A stretch of 64,000 bases of DNA from Bacteroides sp. (lineage in GTDB: Bacteria; Bacteroidota; Bacteroidia; Bacteroidales; Bacteroidaceae). The stretch lies in the NCBI GenBank assembly GCA_021201335.1, contig JAJQFD010000042.1, positions 434,001 through 498,000 on the forward strand. Reading direction: 5' to 3'. Below the pieces are notes generated by a model. That model saw only the letters and a program-made list of their open reading frames with translations, was not told where the DNA came from and made no database searches. Of this stretch, positions 48,255-57,499 are shown in pieces. Numbering within the stretch: position 1 is the stretch's first letter; each line of letters begins with the position of its first letter. The translations under genes and the position numbers were made by a program.

Positions 48255-48266
48255 GAGGGCTTCCTT

Positions 48267-48971
48267 TCAGGGAATATTGGTTTTGTAACTTTTCAGTTCG
48301 CTCCGCAATTGCAGTGCTTTGTTATCCAATAAACCGTTTAACAACGACCAGAAACGATCATTATGGCTCATCTCAAGTGTGTGGGTGAGTTCGTGCAGCA
48401 ATACGTAATCAATTAAATGTTGGGGTAGTAATACCAGATAATAGGATAAGTTGATGTCTTTCTTCGATGAACAACTCCCCCATCTGCTCTCGCTTGAATT
48501 AACCCTCACCCGGCTGTACGGCAGATTATGTAATTTCGATAAGGTGGAAAGCCGTGACGGAAGAATAACTTTTGCTTGTCGCCTCAGAGCCTCACCGATC
48601 ACTTTCCGAAACCAACTTTGTAGTTCTTCATTGTCGAAATCTGTATCGGGAGGGCAAACAATGACCATTTCGCCCGACTTGAAACGTGCCAGGAAACGAT
48701 CGCTCTCTCCCTGCACCAACGAGAGTTTTAGAAAGGGAGCGTTAATTGAATACGTAAGGTTGATTTGCTTCGGCGAGATTTCTTTCCGGGAAGCAGCCAG
48801 TTTCGTTCTTAAATCCTCGATTACCTTATTTAATTCTTTTCGGGTAGAACCGGGAGGCACTGATACATAAATGGCATCTGTTTTTGTGCGGAATATAAAT
48901 CGCCTGGCACGAGGATTGATACGGATTACCAGACGTCCCAGTTCTTTATCTTCTATTTGCAAGTTATTCAT
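48267..48971 (-). CDS. YgjP-type zinc metallopeptidase (DUF45)
   Basis: A 234-residue cytoplasmic protein of the YgjP/SprT-like M48-type group. It has SSESRWGSCSSKKDINLSY near residue 165 and the zinc site HELTHTLEMSHNDRFW (HExxH with a following histidine, near residue 200), a combination typical of YgjP. Function of the family is poorly known; a housekeeping protease role is likely. The ATG at 48971 is preferred over a TTG ten codons upstream. The gene is convergent with the hypothetical gene at 47859. Confidence 0.87.
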   Translation of the reverse strand: MNNLQIEDKELGRLVIRINPRARRFIFRTKTDAIYVSVPPGSTRKELNKVIEDLRTKLAASRKEISPKQINLTYSINAPFLKLSLVQGESDRFLARFKSGEMVIVCPPDTDFDNEELQSWFRKVIGEALRRQAKVILPSRLSTLSKLHNLPYSRVRVNSSESRWGSCSSKKDINLSYYLVLLPQHLIDYVLLHELTHTLEMSHNDRFWSLLNGLLDNKALQLRSELKSYKTNIP

Positions 48972-49001
48972 CAATAGTGTTGCACTCCTTTTTATTGGCA
49001 A

Positions 49002-49420
49002 AATATATATCGTGCTTACAGCACTCTTTGTCTGTGTGTCTTCCCACCTGGGGCTGCGCTTACTTTGTTCGCTGACACCGGGCTAAATATGTCAGGTTTC
49101 CAGCCTTCGTTTTCCTTCTTCATCGGAGCGAGGAAGAACCAATGCTGTTGACCGGGGTACGATCTTTGTATCCGGCCCCGCCTGAGAATAAAAACACTGA
49201 AACAAAAATAATCAATAAAAAGGTAATTTGGATGATAAATCTTCTTCAATATCTTTTGTTTGCGTTTGTTATGCACAAAACCCGGTAGCATTTACACCCA
49301 ATTCCGATAGGATTTGAGATAAATGCCAATTACTTTTAATTCAACCTGCGGTAGGATTTTTTAATCATTCTGTGAGATTATTAGAAGAAAGGTTAGAGAA
49401 ATGAAAGGGACGGGCGAAGA
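49002..49420. other. Intergenic region after the YgjP-type gene
   Basis: No gene is supported in these 419 bases. The stretch at about 49040-49090 is more G+C-rich and repeat-like (for example GGGGCTGCGCTTACTTTG) than its surroundings and resembles decayed repeat sequence; a frame of about 90 codons across it has no recognisable features. Confidence 0.35.
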
Positions 49421-50068
49421 TCAGAATTCCTGTATCGATGCGGGAGTTGATTGGCTATCTTCGAGAACATTGAAGGAAGTAGCTTTTGTTTCAGTAACAA
49501 CCGGAAAGTAGCTGTTTAAGAAATCATTCATGTTTACACTGCTCATTGTGGACAATAAAGCATCATCGCTACTTTTTCCTACACCACCCGCCAATACTTC
49601 TTGATACACAGCGTCGTTTATAACTCGGATAGAATCGTTCATTACCTCCATTAGTTGAATAGTATAAGCGATCTTTCCTTCATGAAAGATATTAAGCTTA
49701 TCCTCGTCCTTTTTCATCGTATCCATTGCAAAAACGTGTCCTTTAATAATGAATCGGGCTCCCATCTTTTTCATCAGGGCATTTCTCCGCGCTTCATTAT
49801 CAATACTATCTACCTGTGAACGCCTCACACCTTCCAGTTTTAATTCTCTTTTTGCATGAACGTCTACCAGTTGTATCCTTTGCAACTTATTCATTTCATC
49901 AATTATCTTATTACGAAGAGTCTCAACAAAGAAAGGATCAACATGTTCATTACTACGAGTAAAATACTCTATAAACACCACATTTTTATTCTCATTTGTC
50001 TGGGCAAAAGTACTGCTTCCAAACAGGAACAAACAGATAATTTTCAATACAATAAATTTCGTTTTCAT
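49421..50068 (-). CDS. Hypothetical secreted protein
   Basis: A 215-residue protein with a signal peptide (ends near residue 22, GSSTFAQ). The body has VVFIEYFTRSNEHVDPFF and LRNKIIDEMNKLQRIQLVD, then GARFIIKGHVFAMDTMK. This arrangement (an N-terminal strand, a helix, a conserved RFIIKG-type strand) is vaguely like CsgG/TolB-N type proteins, but the similarity is weak and I would not name it. It is transcribed away from the GIN-domain genes, with its ATG 186 bases from theirs. Confidence 0.65.
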   Translation of the reverse strand: MKTKFIVLKIICLFLFGSSTFAQTNENKNVVFIEYFTRSNEHVDPFFVETLRNKIIDEMNKLQRIQLVDVHAKRELKLEGVRRSQVDSIDNEARRNALMKKMGARFIIKGHVFAMDTMKKDEDKLNIFHEGKIAYTIQLMEVMNDSIRVINDAVYQEVLAGGVGKSSDDALLSTMSSVNMNDFLNSYFPVVTETKATSFNVLEDSQSTPASIQEF

Positions 50069-50254
50069 CTTTCAGGTTGTTTTTTAAATAGAATGGTTTT
50101 GCTGCTACAAAGTAAATTAAAATAAACCAGAAAGTCAAAATAAAATACTTAAAAGATGGTAGATGTGTTTTTTTTGCCAGAAAAAGCGCCAGGGATGCAA
50201 CTTTTCTTCCATAGCTTACGTCTAACGATAAAGAAACTATAAAACAATTAAGAT

Positions 50255-50992
50255 ATGAAAACAAAATTCACAATTAACATGGCCTTATTAGTGGTAACGG
50301 CCGTCTTGCTTACCAGCAGTTGTATACATGTAGGTGATGGTATAAAGCCAAGTGATAATTACATTACCCGGGATTATAAAGTATCCGAATTCAATGAAAT
50401 TGATGCTTCGACAGTGGGAAATATCGAGTTTACCCAATCAACCGATAACACAACCTCGGTAGAAGCCTACGGCCCGGACAATATAGTTGACCTGATACAA
50501 ATAGCAATTAAGGATAACCGATTGATACTTACGATGAAGAAGAAGAAAGTGAATAACGTAAAAGGAATGAAGATAAAAATCTCTTCACCGAATCTTCAAT
50601 CGCTTAAAATGAGAGGAGTGGGCAATACGTATATCGAAAAGGGCTTGAACACACCGATGCTTACGGTTGAAAACCACGGCGTAGGCAATGTAAAGATTCA
50701 GGGATTGCAGAGCGAAAACGTATCTGTCCTCACCCGGGGCGTAGGGAATGTAGAGATTTCGGGTACAGCCATAAACGCGACTCTGATTACCGAAGGGGTA
50801 GGAAACTTGAAAGCTGAAAAGCTGATCTGCGAAAATGTGGATGTTCGTTCGGAAGGAGTGGGTAACGCCAGTTGTTATGCTACGAAAACAATATCAGCCA
50901 CCTCCAAAGGAATAGGAAACATCAGATACAAAGGCGATCCGATAGATAAGAAGATTAACAAATCGGGTATAGGCAGTATTAAAGGAAAGTAA
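50255..50992 (+). CDS. GIN-domain (DUF2807) lipoprotein, first paralogue
   Basis: A 245-residue lipoprotein (lipobox LTSSC, cysteine near residue 23) of the head GIN/DUF2807 family, a right-handed beta-helix found on Bacteroidetes surfaces, function unknown. After YKVSEFNEIDASTVGNIEF the helix shows a turn repeated about once per coil: RGVGN, HGVGNVKI, RGVGNVEI, EGVGNLKA, EGVGNASC and KGIGNIRY. The paralogue downstream starts 12 bases after the stop, and has a different turn. Both face an ECF sigma/anti-sigma pair. Confidence 0.85.
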   Translation: MKTKFTINMALLVVTAVLLTSSCIHVGDGIKPSDNYITRDYKVSEFNEIDASTVGNIEFTQSTDNTTSVEAYGPDNIVDLIQIAIKDNRLILTMKKKKVNNVKGMKIKISSPNLQSLKMRGVGNTYIEKGLNTPMLTVENHGVGNVKIQGLQSENVSVLTRGVGNVEISGTAINATLITEGVGNLKAEKLICENVDVRSEGVGNASCYATKTISATSKGIGNIRYKGDPIDKKINKSGIGSIKGK

Positions 50993-51004
50993 AAACGAAA
51001 TCTT

Positions 51005-51793
51005 ATGAGAAAACTAACTATTTTACTTACCTGGCTCGTGATTGCACTGAACGTTACCAGTTGCCAGGCAAAGAAAGCCAGCTATGCGAATGACGATTAT
51101 AAAACGCGCAAATTTAATCTGGATAAGTTTAAAGAAATGGAAGTGAACGGTAGTTTTACCGTTACCTACATTCAAAGTGACAAAAAGCCTTTCTGCGAAA
51201 TTTCTGCTTCGGATCAGGCCATGTCAGACATTTCGGTGGAAGTGATAAATAATACCCTGGTGATTAAATATAAGCAGTCGCAACGGAATAACTCCTGGAG
51301 AAGACAGGGCCGGATAAACATTTGGGTTTCGGGGCCGGCACTGGAAAAGATTGCTTTAAACGGATCAGGGAAAGTGACACTACCGGAAGGAATGAAAACC
51401 AAAAAGGATCTTACCGTACGCCTGAGTGGATCAGGAAAAGTAATCGCTGAGGCCCTCACCTGCAATACCTTCAATGGAAGTATTTCCGGCTCCGGAAGCA
51501 TACTGGCAGATCAGATTAATTGCAAGCATGTGGATGCTACTATATCAGGTTCAGGTCACATCAAACTTTCTGGCAATAACAACAAAACCGGTGTTTTTAA
51601 AGTAAACGGATCAGGACATATCAATGCCGAAAACCTCACGATACCTAAAGCTACTGCCCAAGTGAACGGATCAGGACACATCAGGGTACTAGCCATTGAA
51701 ACGTTAGACGGGAGGGTGAACGGCAGTGGAAGAGTATCTTACAGAGGTAACCCCTCGATTAATTTTCCGGGGAAGGGACTTCGTAGATTATAA
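51005..51793 (+). CDS. GIN-domain (DUF2807) lipoprotein, second paralogue
   Basis: A 262-residue lipoprotein (lipobox NVTSC, cysteine near residue 20). It begins the domain with RKFNLDKFKEMEVNGSFTVTY and is built like its neighbour, but the repeated beta-helix turn here is GSG followed by a variable residue: NGSGKVTL, SGSGKVIA, SGSGSILA, SGSGHIKL, NGSGHINA, NGSGHIRV and NGSGRVSY. The start is 12 bases after the first paralogue. It is followed by a terminator at 51816-51844. Surface location is predicted; ligand unknown. Confidence 0.87.
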   Translation: MRKLTILLTWLVIALNVTSCQAKKASYANDDYKTRKFNLDKFKEMEVNGSFTVTYIQSDKKPFCEISASDQAMSDISVEVINNTLVIKYKQSQRNNSWRRQGRINIWVSGPALEKIALNGSGKVTLPEGMKTKKDLTVRLSGSGKVIAEALTCNTFNGSISGSGSILADQINCKHVDATISGSGHIKLSGNNNKTGVFKVNGSGHINAENLTIPKATAQVNGSGHIRVLAIETLDGRVNGSGRVSYRGNPSINFPGKGLRRL

Positions 51794-51815
51794 ATTCTCT
51801 CATCTCTAACAACAA

Positions 51816-51844
51816 AAGGGCTACTGTATCACACGGTAGCCCTT
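51816..51844. terminator. Bidirectional terminator between DUF2807 and ECF genes
   Basis: AAGGGCTAC (51816-51824) pairs with GTAGCCCTT (51836-51844), nine perfect base pairs. It is T-rich on the + side (CTTATT) and has four T on the - side. It lies between two convergent transcripts. Confidence 0.65.
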
Positions 51845-51924
51845 CTTATTAGCTAGTAAAAATTAAGCACACTAACTATATTTAAAGCAAATGAAAAAAT
51901 TATAATGACAGAAATTCTACATCC

Positions 51925-52422
51925 TTATCTTTCCAAGGGTTTTTCAATCTCCTTGTTGAACAGGCTGTCCTTTAGCTCGGCGGATTTATTAATTTCCTCC
52001 GACAGCATCTTCAGGACATTTGATACTTCTTCATAAGCAGCGGCAGGATCTTCGTATGTATCCGAATTGACTCTGGCTGATTTATCAGACAAAGAATATT
52101 CGATTACACTTCCTGCAGTTAATAGAACCACCACCATGGCCGCAGCTTTAAACAACGGTTTGAAGCGACTAAAAAGGGTAACCCTCCGAATCTTTACTAC
52201 AGGCAATTCAATTTGGGCCAATACTTTCTCCTCAAAACCATTGCTTACTTTCAGGTCTTTTTGTATGGACTGGTATAAAAACAAGTCTTTATCTGGCTGT
52301 AAGGAAGCAGGTACGTCTTCCGAGATAAAGAAAGATCGTAGTTCTGCTTCTTCCTCTACGGTTGTTTGGCAGTTCCAGTAACGATCCAACACTTCTTTTA
52401 TATATTTATAATCCATATCCAT
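51925..52422 (-). CDS. Probable anti-sigma factor
   Basis: A 165-residue protein with one membrane segment at about 92-108 (KAAAMVVVLLTAGSVIEY). A short N-terminal cytoplasmic part starts with YKYIKEVLDRYWNCQTTVEEE, a pattern seen in small anti-sigma factors and in FecR-like neighbours of ECF sigma factors. The C-terminal part is acidic and exported. Its coding region overlaps the ECF sigma gene upstream by 17 bases, so they are translationally coupled. Its role as anti-sigma factor is inferred mainly from this coupling. Confidence 0.65.
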   Translation of the reverse strand: MDMDYKYIKEVLDRYWNCQTTVEEEAELRSFFISEDVPASLQPDKDLFLYQSIQKDLKVSNGFEEKVLAQIELPVVKIRRVTLFSRFKPLFKAAAMVVVLLTAGSVIEYSLSDKSARVNSDTYEDPAAAYEEVSNVLKMLSEEINKSAELKDSLFNKEIEKPLER

Positions 52423-52915
52423 CTATTTTCTTGTACTGATGCTTTATCTTCTGCCGGGCACGGAAAAGATTTACTTTTACCTGCTCTTCGGGCAGCTCCA
52501 GCAGTTCAGCAATTTCCTTGTAGGTGTATCCTTCCATATCGCGCAATTGTATAATTGTTCGTTGTTTCTCCGGAAGTTCACCAATCAGCTGGTCGATGAG
52601 ATCGAGTCTTTCTTTCCTGATCAGGTTTTCATACGGTCCGATGGATTCAGAGATATTCTCTGTTTGCGCATCGAACTTTACATTTTGCGCTTCCTTCTTC
52701 TGACTTCTGTCGATCGCCAGATTCCGGGTAATCACCAGACAGAAAGCTTCAATTGAACCAACTTCACCGATTTCATCGCGCTTGTTCCAGACCCGTATCA
52801 TCGTTTCCTGTACAATGTCTTCTGCTTCCATCCGATCGAACGTAATTCGATAGGCAAGTCGGAACAACTTGTCTTTCAGAGGCAGTACATCTCTCCGGAA
52901 ATCGATTTCTCGCAT
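52406..52915 (-). CDS. ECF-family RNA polymerase sigma factor
   Basis: A 169-residue sigma-70 family regulator. Region 2 has LFRLAYRITFDRMEAEDIVQ (about 16-35) with DIVQETMIRVW, the core-binding and -10 recognition part. Region 4 has LPEKQRTIIQLRDMEGY and EIAELLELPEEQVKV as the helix-turn-helix that reads the -35 box. It directs RNA polymerase to a set of stress or surface genes. The gene overlaps the anti-sigma gene. The two convergent GIN-domain genes are candidate targets, but this is inference. Confidence 0.92.
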   Translation of the reverse strand: MREIDFRRDVLPLKDKLFRLAYRITFDRMEAEDIVQETMIRVWNKRDEIGEVGSIEAFCLVITRNLAIDRSQKKEAQNVKFDAQTENISESIGPYENLIRKERLDLIDQLIGELPEKQRTIIQLRDMEGYTYKEIAELLELPEEQVKVNLFRARQKIKHQYKKIDGYGL

Positions 52916-52973
52916 CTCTATAGGAATTGACGGGTGAACAATTAAAAAGTTACAGGGAGTTAGATGATTTTAT

Positions 52974-53750
52974 TTATTTTTTGATTCGGGTGCCAGCTAG
53001 AGGGTCTGCTATCGACGAAGCAAGCGTAATAATAACTTCGGTTACTCCCGCTCCAATAGCTTCAAAGGAATTCTCCAGCTTGGGAATCATGCCACCCTGG
53101 ATAACACCTTCCGCCACGTATTTCTCAAATTCAACATGGGTAAGCTGAGGGATTACACTGTCATCATCATTCTCATTGGCAAGAACCCCTTTCTTTTCGA
53201 AGCAAAACACCAGTGTAACATCAAAATGTTGAGCCAGGGCTTTCGCTGTCTCCCCTGCAATGGTGTCGGCATTGGTGTTCAGCAAGTTTCCTTGTCCGTC
53301 ATGCGTTAAAGGAGCCATTACGGGGACTACTCCTTTTTTTATCAGATCGGTGAGTAAATCCGCGTTTACCTTCTTCACATCTCCCACGAATCCATAATCA
53401 ATTTCCAGCACCGGGCGTTTAACGGAACGTATTACATCCATATCGGCACCCGTCAGGCCTAAGGCATTAACGTTTTGTTTCTGTAAACCGGCTACAATGT
53501 TTTTGTTGACGAGTCCACCATAAACCATCGTTACCACCTTCAATGTTTCCGCATCGGTAATACGGCGTCCGTTTACCATTTTACTTTCAATTCCAAGCTG
53601 CGAAGCAATCTTAGTAGCCGATCTTCCTCCGCCGTGTACCAGGACCTTATGCCCTTCCACGCCAGCGAAATCATGCAATAGCTGTTGCAAAGAAGCTTCC
53701 TCTTCAACTATTTTTCCACCTACTTTAATAACTGTCAGTTTCTCTTTCAT
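52974..53750 (-). CDS. argB: Acetylglutamate kinase
   Basis: Phosphorylates N-acetyl-L-glutamate in the second step of arginine biosynthesis. The 258-residue protein has KVGGKIVEEE near residue 8, VLVHGGGRSATKIASQLG, and ARGININE-family features such as NVNALGLTGAD, with NTNADTIAGETAKAL and QGGMIPKLE in the second half. The start at 53750 (MKEKLTVIKVGG) is chosen because the terminator at 53787-53820 lies just upstream of it. It follows speA on the same strand, separated by the terminator. Confidence 0.94.
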   Translation of the reverse strand: MKEKLTVIKVGGKIVEEEASLQQLLHDFAGVEGHKVLVHGGGRSATKIASQLGIESKMVNGRRITDAETLKVVTMVYGGLVNKNIVAGLQKQNVNALGLTGADMDVIRSVKRPVLEIDYGFVGDVKKVNADLLTDLIKKGVVPVMAPLTHDGQGNLLNTNADTIAGETAKALAQHFDVTLVFCFEKKGVLANENDDDSVIPQLTHVEFEKYVAEGVIQGGMIPKLENSFEAIGAGVTEVIITLASSIADPLAGTRIKK

Positions 53751-53786
53751 GTGCTTTTTTACTGTTTCTTCGTATAGATAAGAAAG

Positions 53787-53820
53787 AAAAAAACACAGAG
53801 TATAACTAGAACCCTGTGTC
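53787..53820 (-). terminator. Terminator between speA and argB
   Basis: ACACAG (53793-53798) and CTGTGT (53814-53819) pair in a stem with a 15-base loop. Seven A on + give a T-tract on the minus strand. It lies between the two arginine genes, so read-through is probably limited. Confidence 0.65.
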
Positions 53821-53849
53821 TCTCCCATTCTTTATAATATGTTTGAATA

Positions 53850-55742
53850 CTATTCCAGATAAGTGTAGCCATAAAGGCCGGACCGGTAATTGGATAAGAA
53901 CTCTTTTCCTTCTTCCAGGGATATCTTTCCGTTCTTTACAGACTTTGTCACCCAAGTTTCAAGGGTACGAACGAGCTTTTTAGGATTATATTGTACGTAT
54001 TCCAATACGTCTTCTACCGTTTCACCGTCAATAATCTGTTCGATGTTGTATCCCTTTTCATTCACTGATACATGTACCGCATTGGTATCTCCAAACAGAT
54101 TGTGCATGTCACCCAGAATCTCCTGATAAGCCCCCACTAGGAAGACACCCATAAAATAAGGCTCTTTACTTTTCAGAGAATGAACAGGCAGATAATGGGA
54201 AAGATTCTTGGTCGATATAAAATTGGCGATCTTTCCATCGGAGTCGCAGGTGATATCCTGTAGTGTAGCGGTACGATCGGGACGTTCATCCAGACGCTGA
54301 ACCGGGATAATCGGGAATATCTGGTCGATAGCCCAGGAATCCGGAAGCGACTGGAAAAGAGAAAAGTTACAGAAATACTTGTCGGCCAGCAACTTAGATA
54401 ATCCTCGAAACTCATCTGGTGCATGTTTCAAGCTGGAAGCAATCTGGTTAATCTCCCGGGTAATAGACCAATAAAGCCGTTCAATCTGGGCACGAGTTTT
54501 CAAGTCGACAATACCGTGGCTAAACAAATCCAATGCTTCTTCACGAATCTGTTGTGCATCATGCCAGGATTCGAGCATACGGTTCTGGTTCAAAGAATCC
54601 CAAATACTATAAAGTTCACGAACCAGTTCATGATCGTCTTCACTAATCTCTGTATCATCATCCCATTCGGGTTGAGTAGTGGTTTCCAGCACTTCAAATA
54701 TTAAGATGGAATGGTGAGCAGTCAATGCCCGACCACTTTCCGTAATAATATTCGGATGAGGGATTCCATTTTTATCACTGGCATCCACCATCGTTGAAAT
54801 GGAGTCATTTACATATTCCTGGATAGAATAGTTTACACTGCTTTGGCTATTAGATGAACGGGTGCCGTCGTAGTCAACGCCTAATCCACCGCCAATATCC
54901 ACAAATTCTACCTGGAAGCCCATTGTATATAACTGAATATAGAACTGGGAAGCCTCACGCAAAGCCGTTTTGATGCGACGAATCTTTGTCACCTGACTAC
55001 CGATATGGAAATGAATCAGCTTCAGACAGTCTTTCATATCTCTTTTTTCCAGGAAATCCAGTGCTTCCAATAACTCACTGGAAGTCAGTCCGAATTTACT
55101 GGCGTCTCCACCGGAATCTTCCCATTTTCCACTGCCGGAAGAAGCCAGTTTAATACGAATACCGATATTAGGGCGAACATTGACTTGCTTGGCTACTTTC
55201 GTGATCAGCTTTAACTCATTCAGTTTCTCTACTACCAGAAAAATCCTTTTCCCCATTTTCTGGGCGAGCAAGGCTAATTCAATATAGCTTTCATCCTTAT
55301 ATCCATTGCATATAATCAGTGAATCAGAGTCTGTGTTTACAGCAATCACAGCATGTAGTTCGGGCTTAGAGCCTGCCTCCAATCCCAGATTAAACTTTTT
55401 GCCATGGCTAATAATTTCCTCGACAACTGGCTGCATCTGGTTAACTTTAATCGGGTAGATTATAAAGTTTTCGGCTTTATACCCATACTCTTCCGATGCT
55501 TGCTCGAAACAGCGGGCCGTTTTTTCTATTCGGTTATCCAATATATCCGGAAAGCGTATCAGCATCGGAGAGGAGACATCACGTAGTTGCAGTTCATCCA
55601 CAAGCTCCTTCAAATCGACTGCTACTCCGTCTTTGCGGGGAGTAACAAGAACATGACCTTTTTCATTAATACCGAAATACGAGGTACCCCAACCGGTGAT
55701 GTTATAAAGTTCCTCGGAATCTTCAATACGCCATTTTCTCAT
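53850..55742 (-). CDS. speA: Biosynthetic arginine decarboxylase
   Basis: PLP-dependent enzyme that converts arginine into agmatine for polyamine synthesis. The 630-residue protein has YPIKVNQMQPVVEEI with the PLP-lysine near residue 95. LEAGSKPELHAVI follows, then VDIGGGLGVDYDGTRS, IITESGRALTAHHS and the C-terminal barrel HNLFGDTNAVHVSV. All fit the alanine-racemase-fold SpeA family. The start at 55742 (MRKWRIEDSEELY) is chosen because the -7 promoter element at 55779-55786 excludes upstream starts. Its neighbour argB is also an arginine gene. Confidence 0.95.
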   Translation of the reverse strand: MRKWRIEDSEELYNITGWGTSYFGINEKGHVLVTPRKDGVAVDLKELVDELQLRDVSSPMLIRFPDILDNRIEKTARCFEQASEEYGYKAENFIIYPIKVNQMQPVVEEIISHGKKFNLGLEAGSKPELHAVIAVNTDSDSLIICNGYKDESYIELALLAQKMGKRIFLVVEKLNELKLITKVAKQVNVRPNIGIRIKLASSGSGKWEDSGGDASKFGLTSSELLEALDFLEKRDMKDCLKLIHFHIGSQVTKIRRIKTALREASQFYIQLYTMGFQVEFVDIGGGLGVDYDGTRSSNSQSSVNYSIQEYVNDSISTMVDASDKNGIPHPNIITESGRALTAHHSILIFEVLETTTQPEWDDDTEISEDDHELVRELYSIWDSLNQNRMLESWHDAQQIREEALDLFSHGIVDLKTRAQIERLYWSITREINQIASSLKHAPDEFRGLSKLLADKYFCNFSLFQSLPDSWAIDQIFPIIPVQRLDERPDRTATLQDITCDSDGKIANFISTKNLSHYLPVHSLKSKEPYFMGVFLVGAYQEILGDMHNLFGDTNAVHVSVNEKGYNIEQIIDGETVEDVLEYVQYNPKKLVRTLETWVTKSVKNGKISLEEGKEFLSNYRSGLYGYTYLE

Positions 55743-55778
55743 TTCCTTTTTAAGCTGTGTTTTAAATAAATAATGTGG

Positions 55779-55786
55779 CAAAAATA
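55779..55786 (-). promoter_or_regulatory. -7 promoter element for speA
   Basis: TATTTTTG on the minus strand matches TAnnTTTG and lies 36 bases before the speA ATG. The gap to the + promoter at 55808 is 21 bases, so the two divergent promoters are adjacent. Confidence 0.5.
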
Positions 55787-55807
55787 CGTATTAATCCATA
55801 AATATTA

Positions 55808-55815
55808 TACATTTG
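55808..55815 (+). promoter_or_regulatory. -7 promoter element for the GT4 gene
   Basis: TACATTTG matches TAnnTTTG. It lies 64 bases before the ATG at 55880. Confidence 0.45.
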
Positions 55816-55879
55816 CCCAGACAATTCATTTTTGTTAATGATAAAATGAAAGAATATGCTCAAAGAGAATGGAAATTCT

Positions 55880-57013
55880 ATGAAAATCGGATTTGATGGA
55901 AAACGTGCTTTACAGAATTTCACCGGATTAGGAAATTACAGTCGCTATATCATTGAAATATTAACTCGTTATTATTCGGATAATAGTTACATCATTTATG
56001 CACCCCGAAAACGAAGCAATAAAAAACTAGAATCAATTCTTAAAGATAACGATGGTATTCGTATTGGCTATCCTTCTCTGAAAATCTGGATAAAACTTTC
56101 TTCTATCTGGCGGGTATGGAACATTACCCAGAAAATAAGAAAAGATAAGGTAGAGGTTTATCATGGACTAAGCAATGAACTCCCTCTTAATTCAAAAAAA
56201 ACAGGTTTCAAGAAAGTGGTGACTATCCATGATTTGATTTTTATCCGCTTTCCCCAGTACTACAAACCAATTGACCGGAAAATATATACGTATAAGTTTA
56301 AAAGATCTTGTATCAATGCAGACAAGATCATTGCCATCAGTGACTGCACTAAACGTGATATTATAAAGTTCTTTAGAATTCCGGAAGAAAAGATTGAGGT
56401 TGTATATCAAAACTGTGACCCTTCTTTTAGACATCCTGTTTCATTCGAAAGAAAAGAAGAAATACGGAAGAAGTACCAACTACCTGAACAGTATATTTTG
56501 AACGTGGGAAGCATTGAGGAAAGAAAAAATGTACTATTAGCAGTCAAGGCATTATTAAAAACTCCGGAACATATCCATTTAATTATCATAGGAAAAAGAA
56601 CTTCTTACACAGAAAAGGTAGAGCAGTTCATCCAGAAAAACAACCTGAATAATAGAGTCCATTTGCTCCATCAAGTACCTTCGGAAGACTTGCCCGGTAT
56701 TTATCAGTTAGCAGAATTATTTGTTTATCCATCCCGATTCGAAGGATTCGGCATTCCAATTGTCGAAGCGTTGTATTCCGGCGTTCCTGTTATTGGCGCT
56801 ATCGGTTCCTGCCTGGAAGAAGCTGGCGGGCCCGATTCCCTGTATGTTAACCCCGATGATGATGAAGCTCTTTCCCATGCGATTAACAAACTACTTCACA
56901 ACCCTTCGGAAAGAATCAGAACGATTGAAAAAGGTAAACTGTATGTACAACGTTTCTCAGACGAACAAATAGCAAGAAATATAATGAGTATCTACCATGA
57001 ATTACTGAGCTAG
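55880..57013 (+). CDS. Glycosyltransferase family 4
   Basis: A 377-residue GT-B fold enzyme that transfers a sugar from a nucleotide donor to a surface glycan. The N-terminal domain starts MKIGFDGKRALQNFTGLGNY (glycine-rich acceptor loop). The C-terminal domain has the family patterns QYILNVGSIEERKN and PSRFEGFGIPIVEALYSG with the EGFGIPIVE donor-binding block. The ATG at 55880 is preferred over an upstream in-frame ATG. Sugar specificity cannot be told. It is the first gene of the glycan group. Confidence 0.93.
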   Translation: MKIGFDGKRALQNFTGLGNYSRYIIEILTRYYSDNSYIIYAPRKRSNKKLESILKDNDGIRIGYPSLKIWIKLSSIWRVWNITQKIRKDKVEVYHGLSNELPLNSKKTGFKKVVTIHDLIFIRFPQYYKPIDRKIYTYKFKRSCINADKIIAISDCTKRDIIKFFRIPEEKIEVVYQNCDPSFRHPVSFERKEEIRKKYQLPEQYILNVGSIEERKNVLLAVKALLKTPEHIHLIIIGKRTSYTEKVEQFIQKNNLNNRVHLLHQVPSEDLPGIYQLAELFVYPSRFEGFGIPIVEALYSGVPVIGAIGSCLEEAGGPDSLYVNPDDDEALSHAINKLLHNPSERIRTIEKGKLYVQRFSDEQIARNIMSIYHELLS

Positions 57014-57093
57014 AAGGCTTTTCCCTCTTTCTATACTTATCGGGATTTTCGTTATAAAATAACTAATTCTATAAGTATATTGCATAAATATTC

Positions 57094-57101
57094 TACATTT
57101 G
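57094..57101 (+). promoter_or_regulatory. -7 promoter element for the cupin gene
   Basis: TACATTTG matches TAnnTTTG and lies 32 bases before the ATG at 57134; it excludes an earlier start. Confidence 0.45.
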
Positions 57102-57133
57102 CTCCATTAAAACATAATTTATTAAGTGACAAT

Positions 57134-57472
57134 ATGAAAAAAGAAAGTTTAAATTTCCTGTTTGAAAATGAAATTAAATGGGAATATCCCTCAGAAGGTG
57201 TAAGTCGTCAGATTATGGGATATAACGACGATATGATGATGGTTAAAGTAAAATTTGATACGGGTGCAATTGGAACACAACACAAACATCCCCATACGCA
57301 AACTACCTATGTCGTAAGTGGAATATTTGAATTTACAACGGATGGAGAGACTAAAATAGTAAGGCCTGGCGATGGTGTATATATGAAACCTGGCGTAATG
57401 CATGGTTGTGTTTGTGTGGAAGAAGGAATTCTTATCGATACTTTCGCACCCATCAGAGAAGACTTTTTATAA
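57134..57472 (+). CDS. Cupin-domain protein
   Basis: A 112-residue small beta-barrel of the cupin superfamily. Metal-binding motifs can be seen: GTQHKHPHTQTTYVVSGIFEF (motif 1, with two His and a Glu-like position) near residue 48 and PGDGVYMKPGVMHGC (motif 2 His) near residue 85. Enzymatic activity is not evident; many such proteins are involved in sugar or small-molecule binding. It sits between two glycosyltransferase genes under its own promoter, with the start at 57134. Confidence 0.85.
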   Translation: MKKESLNFLFENEIKWEYPSEGVSRQIMGYNDDMMMVKVKFDTGAIGTQHKHPHTQTTYVVSGIFEFTTDGETKIVRPGDGVYMKPGVMHGCVCVEEGILIDTFAPIREDFL

Positions 57473-57499
57473 TAAACATTCTCTTTGAAAGAATATACT

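Noticed and set aside
49016..49291. 91-codon minus-strand frame
   Set aside because: No start signal, low complexity and no similarity I can recognise; it runs through repeat-like sequence.
49421..50068. Naming the secreted 215-residue protein as CsgG/curli-like
   Set aside because: Only a loose pattern was seen, with no diagnostic motif, so it is left as hypothetical.
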